From: Protaetiibacter intestinalis
Lineage (GTDB): Bacteria > Actinomycetota > Actinomycetes > Actinomycetales > Microbacteriaceae
Reading direction: 5' to 3'
Assembly (NCBI RefSeq): GCF_003627075.1
Contig: NZ_CP032630.1
Location: 2,046,001 to 2,110,000 of the forward strand
DNA: 64,000 nucleotides
The notes beneath the pieces were generated by a model. The model worked only from the letters and a program-made list of their open reading frames with translations, was not told the origin of the DNA and ran no database searches. This document shows positions 9,008 through 17,566 of the stretch, piece by piece. A program made the position numbers and the translations under genes. Numbering within the stretch: the stretch's first letter is position 1; the number at the start of each line of letters is the position of its first letter.

Positions 9008-9925
9008 TCAGGCGTGCAGGGCGTCGTTGAGCTGGATGCCGTGGCCGGTGCGGGGGAGGGCCTCGACGGCGCCGGTGACCGAGTTGCGGCGGAAGAGGAT
9101 GCCGGGCACGCCCGAGAGCTCGACCGCCTTGACGGTGCGGGGGCCGGCGGGCAGCAGGTAGGTGACCTTGGTGCCGGCGGTCACGTAGAGCCCCGCCTCG
9201 ACGACCGAGTCGTCGCCGATCGAGATGCCGATGCCGGAGTTCGCCCCGAGCAGCGCCCGCGCGCCGATGACGACGCGCTCGGTGCCGCCGCCCGAGAGGG
9301 TGCCCATGATGGAGGCGCCGCCGCCGATGTCGGAGCCGTCGCCCACGACGACCCCCTGCGAGATGCGACCCTCGACCATCGAGGTGCCGAGCGTCCCCGC
9401 GTTGTAGTTCACGAAGCCCTCGTGCATGACGGTCGTGCCGGGTGCGAGGTGCGCGCCCAGCCGCACGCGCGAGGCGTCGGCGATGCGCACCCGGTCCGGC
9501 ACGACGTAGTCCACGAGCCGCGGGAACTTGTCGAGCCCGAGCACCGAGACGCCCGCCCGCTGCAGCCGCGCCCGCGCGCCGCGCAGGGTGCCCGGATGCA
9601 CCGGCCCGGCGGTCGTCCACGCCACGATCGGCAGGTGGGCGAAGATCCCGTCGAGGTTCACCTCGTTGGGCCGCACGAGCAGGTGCGAGAGCAGGTGCAG
9701 CCGCAGGTAGGCGTCCGGCGTGGAGGCGGGCGCCGCATCCGTGTCGAGCTCGACCAGCACCGCTTCGGTCGTGACGTCGCGCACCTCGTCCGCACCGACC
9801 TCCTCGGCGACGGATGCGGGCACGTCGCCCGCGGGCGTCCCGAGTGCGGGCGAGGGGAACCAGGTGTCGAGCACCGTCCCGTCGGCGGCGATCGTGGCGA
9901 GTCCGTGGCCCCAGGCGGTCGTCAT
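9008..9925 (-). CDS. dapD: Tetrahydrodipicolinate N-succinyltransferase DapD
   Basis: Transfers succinyl from succinyl-CoA to tetrahydrodipicolinate, the first committed step of the succinylase DAP pathway. The 305-aa protein has the actinobacterial DapD N-terminal domain. A left-handed beta-helix of hexapeptide repeats follows (from [24 protein letters not shown] to [21 protein letters not shown]). The C-terminus contains [11 protein letters not shown]. It is divergent from dapE, with 37 bp between the starts. The ATG lies 6 nt from a TAGCCT box. Confidence 0.95.
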   Translation of the reverse strand: MTTAWGHGLATIAADGTVLDTWFPSPALGTPAGDVPASVAEEVGADEVRDVTTEAVLVELDTDAAPASTPDAYLRLHLLSHLLVRPNEVNLDGIFAHLPIVAWTTAGPVHPGTLRGARARLQRAGVSVLGLDKFPRLVDYVVPDRVRIADASRVRLGAHLAPGTTVMHEGFVNYNAGTLGTSMVEGRISQGVVVGDGSDIGGGASIMGTLSGGGTERVVIGARALLGANSGIGISIGDDSVVEAGLYVTAGTKVTYLLPAGPRTVKAVELSGVPGILFRRNSVTGAVEALPRTGHGIQLNDALHA

Positions 9926-9931
9926 GGCTCC

Positions 9932-9956
9932 AGGCTATCGGGGACCGTCATAGGGT
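9932..9956. promoter_or_regulatory. Divergent leaderless-type promoters of dapD and dapE
   Basis: On the minus strand TAGCCT (9932-9937) is 6 nt before the dapD ATG. On the plus strand TAGGGT (9951-9956) is 6 nt before the dapE GTG. Both fit the TANNNT-N6-start pattern, so the 37-bp gap holds both promoters. Confidence 0.6.
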
Positions 9957-9962
9957 TGAGCC

Positions 9963-11042
9963 GTGCCCGCCCTCGACCTGTCCGTCAGCACCCCCGAGCT
10001 CACCCGGCAGCTCGTCGACGTCTTCTCGGTCTCGGGCGAGGAGGCCGCGCTCGCGGACGCCATCGAGGCGGTCGTGCGCGCCCAGCCGCACCTCGAGGTG
10101 ATCCGCGAGGGGGATGCCGTGGTCGCCCGCACCACGCTCGGCCGGCCCCAGCGGGTCGTCATCGCGGGCCACATCGACACCGTGCCGGTGAACGGCAACC
10201 TGCCCTCGCGCTGGGATGACGGCGGGGCGACGCTCTGGGGCCGCGGCACGGTCGACATGAAGGGCGGCTGCGCCGTCATGCTCGCGCTCGCGGTGGAGCT
10301 CACGGCTCCCGCGGTCGACGTCACCTGGGTCTGGTACGACAACGAGGAGGTCGACTCGAGCCTCAACGGTCTCGGCCGCCTCGCGCGCGAGCGGCCCGAG
10401 CTGCTGGTGGCCGACTTCGCGGTGCTCGGCGAGCCCTCGAACGGCGAGATCGAGGGCGGCTGCAACGGCACGATCCGTGTCGACGTCACCACCCGCGGCC
10501 GCCGCGCCCACTCGGCGCGCGCCTGGCTCGGCGAGAACGCGATCCACGCGGCGGCCCCCGTGCTCGAACGGCTCGCGGCGTACGAGGCCGAGAGCGTCGA
10601 GGTCGACGGTCTCGTCTACCGCGAGAGCCTCTCGGCGGTGCGCATCTCGGGCGGGGTGGCCGGCAACGTCATCCCCGACGAGTGCACGGTGCACGTCAAC
10701 TACCGCTTCGCCCCGAGCCGGAGCGGCGCCGAGGCGCTCGCGCACCTCGAGCGGCTGTTCGCGGGGCTGCCGGTCGAGATCGCGGTCGCCGACCTCGCCG
10801 AGGGTGCCCGCCCGGGCCTCGACGCCCCGCTCGCGCAGCAGTTCGTGGCGGCGGTCGGCGGCGAGGCCCGCCCCAAGTACGGCTGGACGGATGTCGCCCG
10901 CTTCAGCGCGCTCGGCATCCCCGCCGTCAACTACGGCCCGGGTGACCCGGGCCTCGCGCACGCCGACGACGAGCGGGTGCCGGTCGCGCAGATCGAGCGG
11001 GTCGAGGCGGGCCTGCGCCGATGGCTGGCCTCGGCCGTCTGA
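9963..11042 (+). CDS. dapE: Succinyl-diaminopimelate desuccinylase DapE
   Basis: Zinc-dependent M20-family amidohydrolase, 359 aa. It removes succinate to give LL-diaminopimelate for lysine and cell-wall synthesis. Metal and catalytic motifs are seen in order: [33 protein letters not shown] (adjacent catalytic Glu), [15 protein letters not shown], and the C-terminal [15 protein letters not shown] with the last metal-binding His. The central part is the dimerisation domain. GTG start without a Shine-Dalgarno sequence. Overlaps the next gene by 22 bp. Confidence 0.95.
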   Translation: MPALDLSVSTPELTRQLVDVFSVSGEEAALADAIEAVVRAQPHLEVIREGDAVVARTTLGRPQRVVIAGHIDTVPVNGNLPSRWDDGGATLWGRGTVDMKGGCAVMLALAVELTAPAVDVTWVWYDNEEVDSSLNGLGRLARERPELLVADFAVLGEPSNGEIEGGCNGTIRVDVTTRGRRAHSARAWLGENAIHAAAPVLERLAAYEAESVEVDGLVYRESLSAVRISGGVAGNVIPDECTVHVNYRFAPSRSGAEALAHLERLFAGLPVEIAVADLAEGARPGLDAPLAQQFVAAVGGEARPKYGWTDVARFSALGIPAVNYGPGDPGLAHADDERVPVAQIERVEAGLRRWLASAV

Positions 11043-12265
11043 GCCTCGCCGCGCGGGTGCGCTGGCGGCTCACGCCGTGGTGGGGCCGCGTGCTGCTGGT
11101 GTTCGCGGCGTCCCGTGCGGTCACGGGTGTCGCGATGCTGTGCTTCGCGGTCGTCGAGGCGCAGTTGAACCAGACGGTCGTGCCCGACCCGCTGACCTTC
11201 GCCAACAACTGGGACGGCAAGTGGTACGCGTGGATCGCGAGCTTCGGCTACCCGACCGAGCTGCCGGTCGGCCACGACGGGGTGGTGCAGCAGAACGCGT
11301 GGGCGTTCCTGCCGGTCTACCCGTTCCTGCTGGCGCCGTTCGTGCGCGCCGGCATCCCCTTCGCCCTCGCGGGGGTGGTGCTGACGCTCGCCGCGGGGGC
11401 CGCCGCCTCGCTGCTGTTCTTCGTGCTGCTGCGCGAGAACGGGTTCGCTCCCGGCTCCGCGCTCTTCGCCGTGGTGCTGCTGTGCACGGCGCCCGTGTCG
11501 CCGATCTTCCAGGTGACGTACGCGGATGCGCTGGGTCTCGCGCTGCTGTTCCTCGCGCTGCTGCTCGTGGTGCGTCGGCGGTTCGTCGTGCTGCTGCCGG
11601 TGCTCGTCGTGATGGCTCTCACGCGTCCGAGCGGGCTCGCCTTCGCGCTGTTCCTGCTGCTGTACTTCGTCACCCGCGTGGTGCGCGCGATCCGCACGCC
11701 GGCGTCGCATCCGCTGCCCCCGCGGGAGGCGGCCGCGCTGATCGTCGCGGGGCTCACGAGCGCGGCGGCGGGCCTCGCGTGGCCGGCGATCGCGTGGGCG
11801 GTGACCGGCTCGCCGACCGCCTACACCGACACGGAGCTCGCCTGGCGTTCGGGCTACGTGGGCACGGGCGGCTTCGAGCCGTTCGTCGACTGGTTCCACG
11901 GGATCGCGTTCTGGCTCGGCTTCTACGGCGCCCAGCCGGCGGATGCGATGCTCCCCGCGGCGGTCGTGCTGACGCTGCTCGCGGTGGCGCTGTTCGGCGT
12001 CTTCCTCGTCACCCCGTGGGCGCGGCGCCTCGGCATGGAGCTGCGGTGGTGGCTCGTCGGCTACCTCGTCTACCTGCTCGCGGTGTTCTTCCCGCAGTCG
12101 AGCACCTGGCGCCTGCTGCTGCCCCTCTCGCCCGCCCTCGGCGCCTTCGCGGTGCCCCGCTCGCGCGTGTTCCGGACGGCGCTCGTGGTGCTCGGGATCG
12201 CCGGGCAGCTGCTGTGGATCCACTGGTACTGGTTGCGCATGCCGGGCGACTGGTCGCCGCCGTGA
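11021..12265 (+). CDS. Membrane GT-C mannosyltransferase-like protein (PIG-V type)
   Basis: A 414-aa polytopic membrane protein with about nine hydrophobic segments. The first extracytoplasmic loop contains [17 protein letters not shown], resembling the WDG-x-WY catalytic-loop signature of PIG-V-like GT-C glycosyltransferases that use polyprenyl-phosphate sugars. The end loop [16 protein letters not shown] is also reminiscent of that group. Its start overlaps the end of dapE, so it is probably translated from the dapE message. Acceptor and sugar cannot be told. Known: family resemblance. Inferred: mannosyl transfer to a surface molecule. Confidence 0.7.
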   Translation: MAGLGRLSLAARVRWRLTPWWGRVLLVFAASRAVTGVAMLCFAVVEAQLNQTVVPDPLTFANNWDGKWYAWIASFGYPTELPVGHDGVVQQNAWAFLPVYPFLLAPFVRAGIPFALAGVVLTLAAGAAASLLFFVLLRENGFAPGSALFAVVLLCTAPVSPIFQVTYADALGLALLFLALLLVVRRRFVVLLPVLVVMALTRPSGLAFALFLLLYFVTRVVRAIRTPASHPLPPREAAALIVAGLTSAAAGLAWPAIAWAVTGSPTAYTDTELAWRSGYVGTGGFEPFVDWFHGIAFWLGFYGAQPADAMLPAAVVLTLLAVALFGVFLVTPWARRLGMELRWWLVGYLVYLLAVFFPQSSTWRLLLPLSPALGAFAVPRSRVFRTALVVLGIAGQLLWIHWYWLRMPGDWSPP

Positions 12266-12337
12266 GCGGGCACTCGATTCGCGGTGCCAGCGACTGGGCG
12301 GGATAATGGACTGAGCAACCATCGAAAGGGGACGACC

Positions 12338-12508
12338 ATGGCAGCCATGAAGCCGAGGACCGGTGACGGCCCGATGGAGGCTGTGAAGGAGGGTCGCCTC
12401 ATCATCGTGCGCGTTCCGCTGGAAGGCGGCGGGCGCCTCGTGGTCTCCGTCAACGATGACGAGGCCAAGGAGCTGCACGACGCACTCGCGAGCGTGATCG
12501 CGGGCTGA
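12338..12508 (+). CDS. DUF3117 small conserved protein
   Basis: A 56-aa protein starting MAAMKPRTGDGPMEAVKEG and ending in an acidic helix, the conserved actinobacterial DUF3117 family, whose function is unknown. It has a proper AAGGGG ribosome site 8 nt before ATG and is followed by a strong hairpin terminator. It is expressed on its own, from a probable TATAAT-like box (GATAATGG near 12301-12309). Confidence 0.9.
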   Translation: MAAMKPRTGDGPMEAVKEGRLIIVRVPLEGGGRLVVSVNDDEAKELHDALASVIAG

Positions 12509-12521
12509 CCCGATCCTGAAC

Positions 12522-12564
12522 CGCAGACGCCCCGCCCGATCCCCGGATCGGCGGGGCGTCTGCG
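12522..12564. terminator. Bidirectional hairpin terminator between DUF3117 and the O-methyltransferase
   Basis: A 20-bp stem (CGCAGACGCCCCGCC and onward, pairing with GGCGGGGCGTCTGCG) with one bulged C and a tiny loop. It lies between two convergent genes, 14 bp and 20 bp from their stops. Confidence 0.85.
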
Positions 12565-12583
12565 TTCGCGGGGGTCTCGGGCG

Positions 12584-13216
12584 TCAGTCGCCCGTCTTGA
12601 CGAGCTGCAGCAGGCCGTCGCCCGCGACGCTCAGCGCGGCCGTCACGGCGCTCGACTCGGCGATGGTGGCGAGCAGCGCCCGGAAGTCGGCGACCGTCTC
12701 GTCGCGCTGCGCCGGGTCGGCGACGCGACCCCGCCACAGGGCGTGGGCGACCGCGACGACACCGCCGCGCCGCGCGATCCGCAGGCCGTGCTCCACGTAG
12801 TCGAGCACGGATGCCGGGTCGGCGTCCACGAGCACGAGGTCGTAGGCGCCGTCGTTCATGCGCGGCAGCACATCGGTGGCGCGTCCGGCGATGAGCCGGG
12901 CCCGCGCGGCGGCGATGCCGGCGTCGGTATAGGCCTGGCGGGCGCGGTTCTGGTGGTCGATCTCGACGTCGATCGTCGTGAGGGTCGCCGCGGGTGCGCC
13001 CTGCAGCAGCCACAGGCCGCTGACGCCGGCCCCCGTGCCGATCTCGAGGATGCTCTTCGCGTCGGTCGCCGCCGCGAGCACCGCGAGCTGCGCGCCCACC
13101 GCGGGCGAGACGGGCTCGATGCCGAGCTCGAGCGAGTGCTGTCGGGCGGTCTGCGTCGCGGCGGGTTCCACGGGGAACTCCTCCGCGAACTTCCAGCTCA
13201 GGTCCTTGTCGCTCAC
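12584..13216 (-). CDS. SAM-dependent O-methyltransferase (Rv1220c-like)
   Basis: A 210-aa class I methyltransferase of the catechol-O-methyltransferase-like group. The SAM-binding motif is ILEIGTGAGVSGLWLL, followed by the acidic TTIDVEIDHQ strand end and the metal/catalytic-site segment LVLVDADPASVLDYVEHGL. The GTG start follows GGAGGAG. It is divergent from tatB; in mycobacteria the homologue Rv1220c is likewise near tatB. The substrate is unknown. Confidence 0.88.
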   Translation of the reverse strand: MSDKDLSWKFAEEFPVEPAATQTARQHSLELGIEPVSPAVGAQLAVLAAATDAKSILEIGTGAGVSGLWLLQGAPAATLTTIDVEIDHQNRARQAYTDAGIAAARARLIAGRATDVLPRMNDGAYDLVLVDADPASVLDYVEHGLRIARRGGVVAVAHALWRGRVADPAQRDETVADFRALLATIAESSAVTAALSVAGDGLLQLVKTGD

Positions 13217-13261
13217 ATCTCCTCCGCCCCCAGCGTAGGCCCGCGCCCAGGCGGTGCCGGT

Positions 13262-13267
13262 TATCCT
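13262..13267 (+). promoter_or_regulatory. Leaderless-type -10 (TATCCT) for tatB
   Basis: TATCCT is 6 nt before the tatB GTG at 13274 and decides that start. A longer reading of the frame runs back into the divergent methyltransferase gene. Confidence 0.6.
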
Positions 13268-13273
13268 GGGCGG

Positions 13274-13657
13274 GTGTCCTTCGGGTTGACCTTCGACAAG
13301 ATCCTGATCATCTTGGTGATCGCGGTCTTCCTGGTCGGCCCCGAACGGCTTCCCGGCTACGCGGCCCAGCTCGCGCGCCTCACCCGCTCGCTGCGCGACC
13401 TCGCGAACGGCGCCAAGGATCGCATGCGCGAGGAGATGGGGCCCGAGTTCGACGAGGTCGACTGGGCCAAGCTCGACCCGCGCAAGTACGACCCGCGGCG
13501 CATCATTCGCGACGCGCTGCTCGACGAGGATGCGGCGGCTCCCGCGATCGCGGGGCCCGCGGCCGCGCCGCGCCGCGGTTCGGCGACCGCCTACGAGTTG
13601 CGGCAGCGCCGCCTCGGGCGGGGTGCGGTGCCGCCCTTCGACGCCGAGGCGACGTAG
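13274..13657 (+). CDS. tatB: Sec-independent translocase subunit TatB
   Basis: A 127-aa single-span protein: one N-terminal transmembrane helix ending in the TatA/B hinge (FLVGPERLPGYA), then an amphipathic helix (LARLTRSLRDLANGAKDRM) and an acidic, unstructured tail. The GPERLP hinge indicates TatB rather than TatA. With TatA and TatC, which are not in this window, it exports folded proteins with twin-arginine signals, such as EfeB encoded 11 kb upstream. GTG start without a Shine-Dalgarno sequence. Confidence 0.88.
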   Translation: MSFGLTFDKILIILVIAVFLVGPERLPGYAAQLARLTRSLRDLANGAKDRMREEMGPEFDEVDWAKLDPRKYDPRRIIRDALLDEDAAAPAIAGPAAAPRRGSATAYELRQRRLGRGAVPPFDAEAT

Positions 13658-13673
13658 CGGCCCGATGCAGGGC

Positions 13674-13679
13674 TAGACT
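13674..13679 (+). promoter_or_regulatory. Candidate -10 (TAGACT) for the terC leader RNA
   Basis: TAGACT lies 7 nt before the predicted 5' end of the riboswitch, in the 157-bp gap between tatB and terC. Confidence 0.5.
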
Positions 13680-13685
13680 GGCGCG

Positions 13686-13797
13686 AGCGAAGGGGAGTAT
13701 CCCACCTCGTCGCGACCGTCATCACGGGCTCCGACGCCGCAGCCCCGGTCGCGGCCACGGCATCCGCCGTGCGGGAGAGACGTTCGAGTCTCTCCCG
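13686..13797 (+). ncRNA. yybP-ykoY-type manganese riboswitch in the terC leader
   Basis: The 5' part has the conserved AAGGGGAGTAT core of yybP-ykoY aptamers. A CGACCGTCATCAC segment and two GC-rich helices follow. The 3' part is GGGAGAGAC, a 6-nt loop, GTCTCTCCC (a perfect 9-bp stem) ending 18 nt before the terC GTG. This class binds Mn2+ and commonly controls TerC/Alx-type exporters, which matches the downstream gene. The assignment is from remembered consensus elements, not a covariance search. Confidence 0.72.
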
Positions 13798-13814
13798 TCC
13801 CCGAAAGGATCCCC

Positions 13815-14825
13815 GTGCCGGCCCTGCCCCTCTGGTTCGAGATCGGCACCTACGCGGTGCTCGCGCTCATCCTCGCCTTCGACCTGACGCTCGCCTTCAA
13901 GCGTCCGCATGTGCCGTCCACGCGCGAGTCGGCGCTGTGGATCGCGTTCTACGTCGTGCTGGCGCTCGCCTTCGCGGGCCTCATGCTGTGGCTCGGCGAC
14001 GCCGAGCACGCCGGCCAGTTCGTGGCCGGCTGGCTCACCGAGTACAGCCTGTCGATCGACAACCTGTTCGTGTTCCTGCTGATCATGGCGCGCTTCTCGG
14101 TGCCGCGGCGCTACCAGCAGGAGCTCCTGATGATCGGCATCATCCTCGCGCTCGTGTTCCGCGGCATCTTCATCCTGCTGGGCTCCGCGCTCATCGAGAA
14201 CTTCAGCTGGGTGTTCTACATCTTCGGCGCCTTCCTCGTGTACACGGCGATCCAGCAGGTGCGCACGGGTCCGCACGACGAGGTGGAGCGCGAGAGCCGC
14301 ATGCTCAGCTGGGTGCGCAAGCGCATCGCCATCACCGACACCTTCGAGGGTGCGAAGATCCGCACCACGGTCGACGGCCGCCGGGTGTTCACCCCGGTGC
14401 TCATGGTGCTCATCGCGCTCGGCACGACCGACCTCGTCTTCGCCCTCGACTCGATCCCGGCGATCTTCGGCATCACGCGCAGCCCGTTCATCGTGTTCAC
14501 GGCGAACGTCTTCGCGCTCATGGGGCTGCGGCAGCTCTACTTCCTGCTGGGCGACCTCGTCGACAAGCTGCACTACCTCAAGTACGGCATCGCCTTCATC
14601 CTGCTGTTCATCGGCGTGAAGCTCGTCTTCCACGCGATGCATGCCAACGAGCTGCCGTTCATCAACGGCGGCGAGGCCATCGAGTGGGCGCCTGAGATCA
14701 GCACCTGGACCTCGCTCGCGGTGATCGTGGCGTCGATGACGGTGGCGGTCGTGGCGAGCCTCGTCCGGATGCGGGTCGAGGCCCGGGCGGAGGCGAAGTC
14801 CGGGGAGCACGGCGAGCGCTCTTGA
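13815..14825 (+). CDS. TerC-family membrane protein (probable Mn2+ exporter)
   Basis: A 336-aa polytopic membrane protein of the TerC/Alx family. Conserved acidic transmembrane motifs are present: EYSLSIDNLFVFLLIM in the third helix and TTDLVFALDSIPAIFGIT later, with RGIFILLG between them. TerC/Alx members export manganese or protect against oxyanions. The riboswitch immediately upstream supports manganese homeostasis. The GTG start is preceded by GAAAGGA at good spacing. Confidence 0.9.
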   Translation: MPALPLWFEIGTYAVLALILAFDLTLAFKRPHVPSTRESALWIAFYVVLALAFAGLMLWLGDAEHAGQFVAGWLTEYSLSIDNLFVFLLIMARFSVPRRYQQELLMIGIILALVFRGIFILLGSALIENFSWVFYIFGAFLVYTAIQQVRTGPHDEVERESRMLSWVRKRIAITDTFEGAKIRTTVDGRRVFTPVLMVLIALGTTDLVFALDSIPAIFGITRSPFIVFTANVFALMGLRQLYFLLGDLVDKLHYLKYGIAFILLFIGVKLVFHAMHANELPFINGGEAIEWAPEISTWTSLAVIVASMTVAVVASLVRMRVEARAEAKSGEHGERS

Positions 14826-14850
14826 CGTGAACGTCCCGGCTGGAAATGAT
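14822..14850 (+). promoter_or_regulatory. Promoter for the first FHA gene
   Basis: TTGACG (14822-14827), 17 nt, AATGAT (14845-14850), then 6 nt to the ATG at 14857. The -35 overlaps the terC stop region. The spacing supports the ATG at 14857 over the GTG at 14827 as the start. Confidence 0.5.
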
Positions 14851-14856
14851 CGGGGA

Positions 14857-15375
14857 ATGGATGAGCGTCCGCCGGGGTACTTCCCGCCCGAACAGCCGCT
14901 GCGTCCGCCGTGGCTGCGCGAGGCGGGCGACGAGCTCGCGCCCGAACTCGTCGACACCCGCACCAAGCTCGTCGGCCGGGGGCTTCCGCCCCGCGACCCG
15001 TCCGAGCCCGTGTTCTTCCCGGGGGGTCCGCCGCGGCACGTGAGCGCGGGTTGGGTGCTGCTGCTCGCGGACGGCGACCGTGTCGCGGTCGACGGCCCGA
15101 TCGTCATCGGGCGCAAGCCCTTCGAGGTCGAGGGGTTCCCGGGCGCGAAGCTCGTGAGCGTCGTCGACCGTGAGAAGACGGTCTCCAAGAACCACGCGAT
15201 CCTGCTGCCGTACGACGGCGGCCTGTTCGTGCTCGACCTGAACTCGACGAACGGGGTGGCGGTCGTCGCGAACCGCAAGCGCACCCCCGTCACCTCGACC
15301 GAGTTCTCGCCCGTGCCCGACGGTGCGGTCGTCGAGCTCGGCTCCTACCTGCTCGGCGTCGACCAGGTCTCCTGA
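14857..15375 (+). CDS. FHA-domain protein, left end of the T7SS locus
   Basis: A 172-aa soluble protein. The N-terminal 60 residues are proline-rich (ERPPGYFPPEQPLRPPW). The C-terminal half is an FHA phosphothreonine-binding domain (VIGRKP, KTVSKNHAILL, LDLNSTNGV, VELGSYLLGV) with the Arg, Ser, Asn and His of the binding loops present. It is clearly paralogous to the FHA protein at 41248-41949 at the other end of the locus. It probably reads phosphothreonines made by the kinase at 17566. The start is set by promoter spacing and a CGGGGA before ATG. Confidence 0.8.
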   Translation: MDERPPGYFPPEQPLRPPWLREAGDELAPELVDTRTKLVGRGLPPRDPSEPVFFPGGPPRHVSAGWVLLLADGDRVAVDGPIVIGRKPFEVEGFPGAKLVSVVDREKTVSKNHAILLPYDGGLFVLDLNSTNGVAVVANRKRTPVTSTEFSPVPDGAVVELGSYLLGVDQVS

Positions 15376-15433
15376 GCGCGGCCCGCCTCGCCGGTCCCGC
15401 TCCCGGTCGTCGCGGGTGCCGCGCGCGATGCAT

Positions 15434-15447
15434 GGGGAGTTCTCCCC
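15434..15447. promoter_or_regulatory. T7SS-locus palindrome, copy 1 (GGGGAGTTCTCCCC)
   Basis: A 14-bp palindrome upstream of the phosphatase-FHA-kinase-regulator operon. A candidate -10 (TACGGT, 15482-15487) starts 34 nt after its end and a GTG with AGGGGA site follows at 15513. The same GGGGAGTnnTCCCC is found at 19956 and 34816. Proposed activator or repressor site of the locus. Confidence 0.7.
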
Positions 15448-15512
15448 GGTGCCCGCGTAGGAGGAGGGTCCGCCGGATTGCTACGGTGGGGCGGACTGCG
15501 TTGCTGAGGGGA

Positions 15513-16364
15513 GTGCCGGTGGAGGTTCGCGAGGAGTTCGCGATCGGCGACATCGCCGTGCACTTGCGCTACGCGGGCGACAGCAACGTGGGCTCGGTGC
15601 GTGCGAACAACGAGGACAGCTTCCTCGCGGCCCCGCCCTTCTGGATCGTCGCGGACGGCATGGGCGGTCACGCCCACGGCGACCTCGCGAGCCGCTCCGC
15701 GGTGCAGGCCTTCGAGGCGCTCGCGGCCGGCTCCGCGACGAACGCGCGTGCCGTCGTCGACGCCGTGCGCGCCGCGAACGCGGCCGTGCGCGAACTGCGC
15801 GAGGAGACGATCGCCGGCACGACCCTCACGGGCGTCGCGCTCGTCGACATCGAGGGCGCGGGCCCGCACTGGATGACGTTCAACGTCGGCGACTCCCGCA
15901 CCTACAGCTGGGACGGCCGCCGCCTCGAGCAGCAGAGCGTCGACCACTCGGCCGTGCAGGAGCTGCTCGACGCGGGCATCATCACCCCCGCCGAGGCGGC
16001 CGCGCATCCGCAGCGCAACGTCGTGACGCGCGCGCTCGGCGCGGAGGCGGAGGTCGAGGCGGACGTGTGGCTGCTGCCCCTGCGGGGTCGGCAGACGTTC
16101 CTGCTGTGCAGCGACGGGCTCACGAAGGAGCTCGACGACGAGGAGATCGCCCGCATCATCGTCTTCCACGACCAGCAGGCGGCGCGCGAGCCCGACGGGC
16201 CGACGCTCGCCGAGCGGCTCGTCGGGGCGGCCATCGCGGCCGGGGGACGCGATAACGTGACGGTCGTCGTGGTGGAGTCGGAGCTCGCCGGGGTGCCCGG
16301 TGAGCTCGGCGAGACCGTCGACCGCGATCCCCGCCTGTTCGAAGACACGATGCCGAGAGCCTGA
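15513..16364 (+). CDS. PP2C-family Ser/Thr protein phosphatase
   Basis: A 283-aa PPM/PP2C phosphatase that would dephosphorylate kinase targets. Metal-binding motifs are in order: SVRANNEDSF, VADGMGGHAHGD, NVGDSRTYSW, LLCSDGLTKELDDEEI, and the C-terminal GGRDNVTVVVV. No transmembrane segment, so cytoplasmic. I chose the GTG at 15513 (after TGAGGGGA); the frame is open further upstream, but that part is not conserved-looking and overlaps the palindrome. It is followed by an FHA gene (2 bp gap) and the kinase, forming a kinase/phosphatase pair. Confidence 0.9.
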   Translation: MPVEVREEFAIGDIAVHLRYAGDSNVGSVRANNEDSFLAAPPFWIVADGMGGHAHGDLASRSAVQAFEALAAGSATNARAVVDAVRAANAAVRELREETIAGTTLTGVALVDIEGAGPHWMTFNVGDSRTYSWDGRRLEQQSVDHSAVQELLDAGIITPAEAAAHPQRNVVTRALGAEAEVEADVWLLPLRGRQTFLLCSDGLTKELDDEEIARIIVFHDQQAAREPDGPTLAERLVGAAIAAGGRDNVTVVVVESELAGVPGELGETVDRDPRLFEDTMPRA

Positions 16365-16366
16365 CC

Positions 16367-17566
16367 ATGACCCATCGCTACACCGCGGCCGGTGACGGCT
16401 GGCTCGCGTTCGTCACGCCGGGGCGTCAGCTGTTCGTCGGTGCCGAGCTCGACCCGGCGGTGATCGACCGGCTCTGGGCGCGGATGCGCGACGAGCGCGG
16501 CCCCGCGGGGATCCTCGAGGCGCTCACCGCGAACGGCCTGTTCGCGACGCCGCCGTTCGCCTTCGTCGAGGCCGGCGACGGCACCGTGGGCGTCATCGTC
16601 CGCGGGGACGCGGTGGTGCGCGCGGGCGCCGAGCAGGTCTCGGGCGCCGGGGCGACCACCTGGATCGAGCGCCGGCTGCCGGGCGGTTCCGTCGGGGTCA
16701 CGCTCTCCGGCACCGGGTCGCTCGAGCTCCCGATCGAGGCGGGCGTCGTGCGCGCCGGCTCGTTCGCGAGCGGCAGCGCCGCGCTCGCGGCACCGGCACC
16801 GGCGGCACCGGCACCCGCACCGGTCGCCGAGCCCGCCGCTCCCGCGCCCGACCCGTCGCCGGCGCCCGCGCCGGCCCCCGTCGTCGCACCCGCAGCCGTC
16901 GCCGAGCCCGCACCCGCGGCACCCGAACCCGTCGCATCGGAGATCTCCGAGGAGACCGTCGTGAGCGTCGACGAGGTCGGGCTGCCGCCCGCGGCCTCCG
17001 CCGAGGACGCCGCGGCGCCCGCGGGCGGCTACGACTACCTGTTCGGCGACACGATGTACCGCTCGGTCGAGGACGCCGCGGTGCGCGCCGAGGAGCCGGA
17101 GGAGGCCGAGGAGGAGGCGCCCGCCGCCGGCGGCGACCACGACGGCAGCACCGTGCTCGCCTCCTCGATCACCCGCACGCGCGGCTCGAAGCGCGCCGCG
17201 CGCGAGGCGCCCGCCCCGCCGCCCCCCGCATCCGTCTTCGTGGTGCTGCCGAACGGCACGCGCGAGCCGCTCGACCAGGCGATCGTGATCGGCCGCGCGC
17301 CGAGCGTCTCGGGCGTGCCCGCGGCGCAGCTGCCGCGGCTCGTGACCGTCACGGGCGGCGACCAGGACATCTCGCGCTCGCACGTGCGGCTCGCGCTCGA
17401 GGGCGGCACCGTCGTCGTCACCGACCTGCACTCGCGCAACGGCACCACGATCGTGCTGCCGAACGGCGAGACCCAGAAGCTGCGCGGCGGGGAGCCGACC
17501 CCCGTGATCGTGGGCACCGTGGTGGATCTCGGCGGCGGCGTCGAGCTGCGACTCGAGGAGGTCTGA
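16367..17566 (+). CDS. FHA-domain protein with Ala/Pro-rich linker
   Basis: A 399-aa cytoplasmic protein. Residues 1-135 form a conserved-looking alpha/beta region (ending ERRLPGGSVGVTLSGTGSLELPI). Residues 145-185 are an Ala/Pro low-complexity linker, then come acidic segments. The last 100 residues are an FHA domain (VIGRAPS, DISRSHVRLAL, DLHSRNGTTI). It lies between phosphatase and kinase in one operon. The stop overlaps the kinase start (TGATG). A likely scaffold that binds phosphorylated kinase or T7SS components. Confidence 0.82.
   Translation: MTHRYTAAGDGWLAFVTPGRQLFVGAELDPAVIDRLWARMRDERGPAGILEALTANGLFATPPFAFVEAGDGTVGVIVRGDAVVRAGAEQVSGAGATTWIERRLPGGSVGVTLSGTGSLELPIEAGVVRAGSFASGSAALAAPAPAAPAPAPVAEPAAPAPDPSPAPAPAPVVAPAAVAEPAPAAPEPVASEISEETVVSVDEVGLPPAASAEDAAAPAGGYDYLFGDTMYRSVEDAAVRAEEPEEAEEEAPAAGGDHDGSTVLASSITRTRGSKRAAREAPAPPPPASVFVVLPNGTREPLDQAIVIGRAPSVSGVPAAQLPRLVTVTGGDQDISRSHVRLALEGGTVVVTDLHSRNGTTIVLPNGETQKLRGGEPTPVIVGTVVDLGGGVELRLEEV

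Noticed and set aside
13691..13702. GGGGAGTATCCC as a fourth copy of the T7SS palindrome
   Set aside because: Spacing differs by two bases and the sequence is explained by the conserved core of the yybP-ykoY aptamer.
14822..14833. GACGTGAACGTC after terC as a regulatory palindrome
   Set aside because: Only 5-bp arms, and the sequence is accounted for by the -35 region of the FHA promoter.
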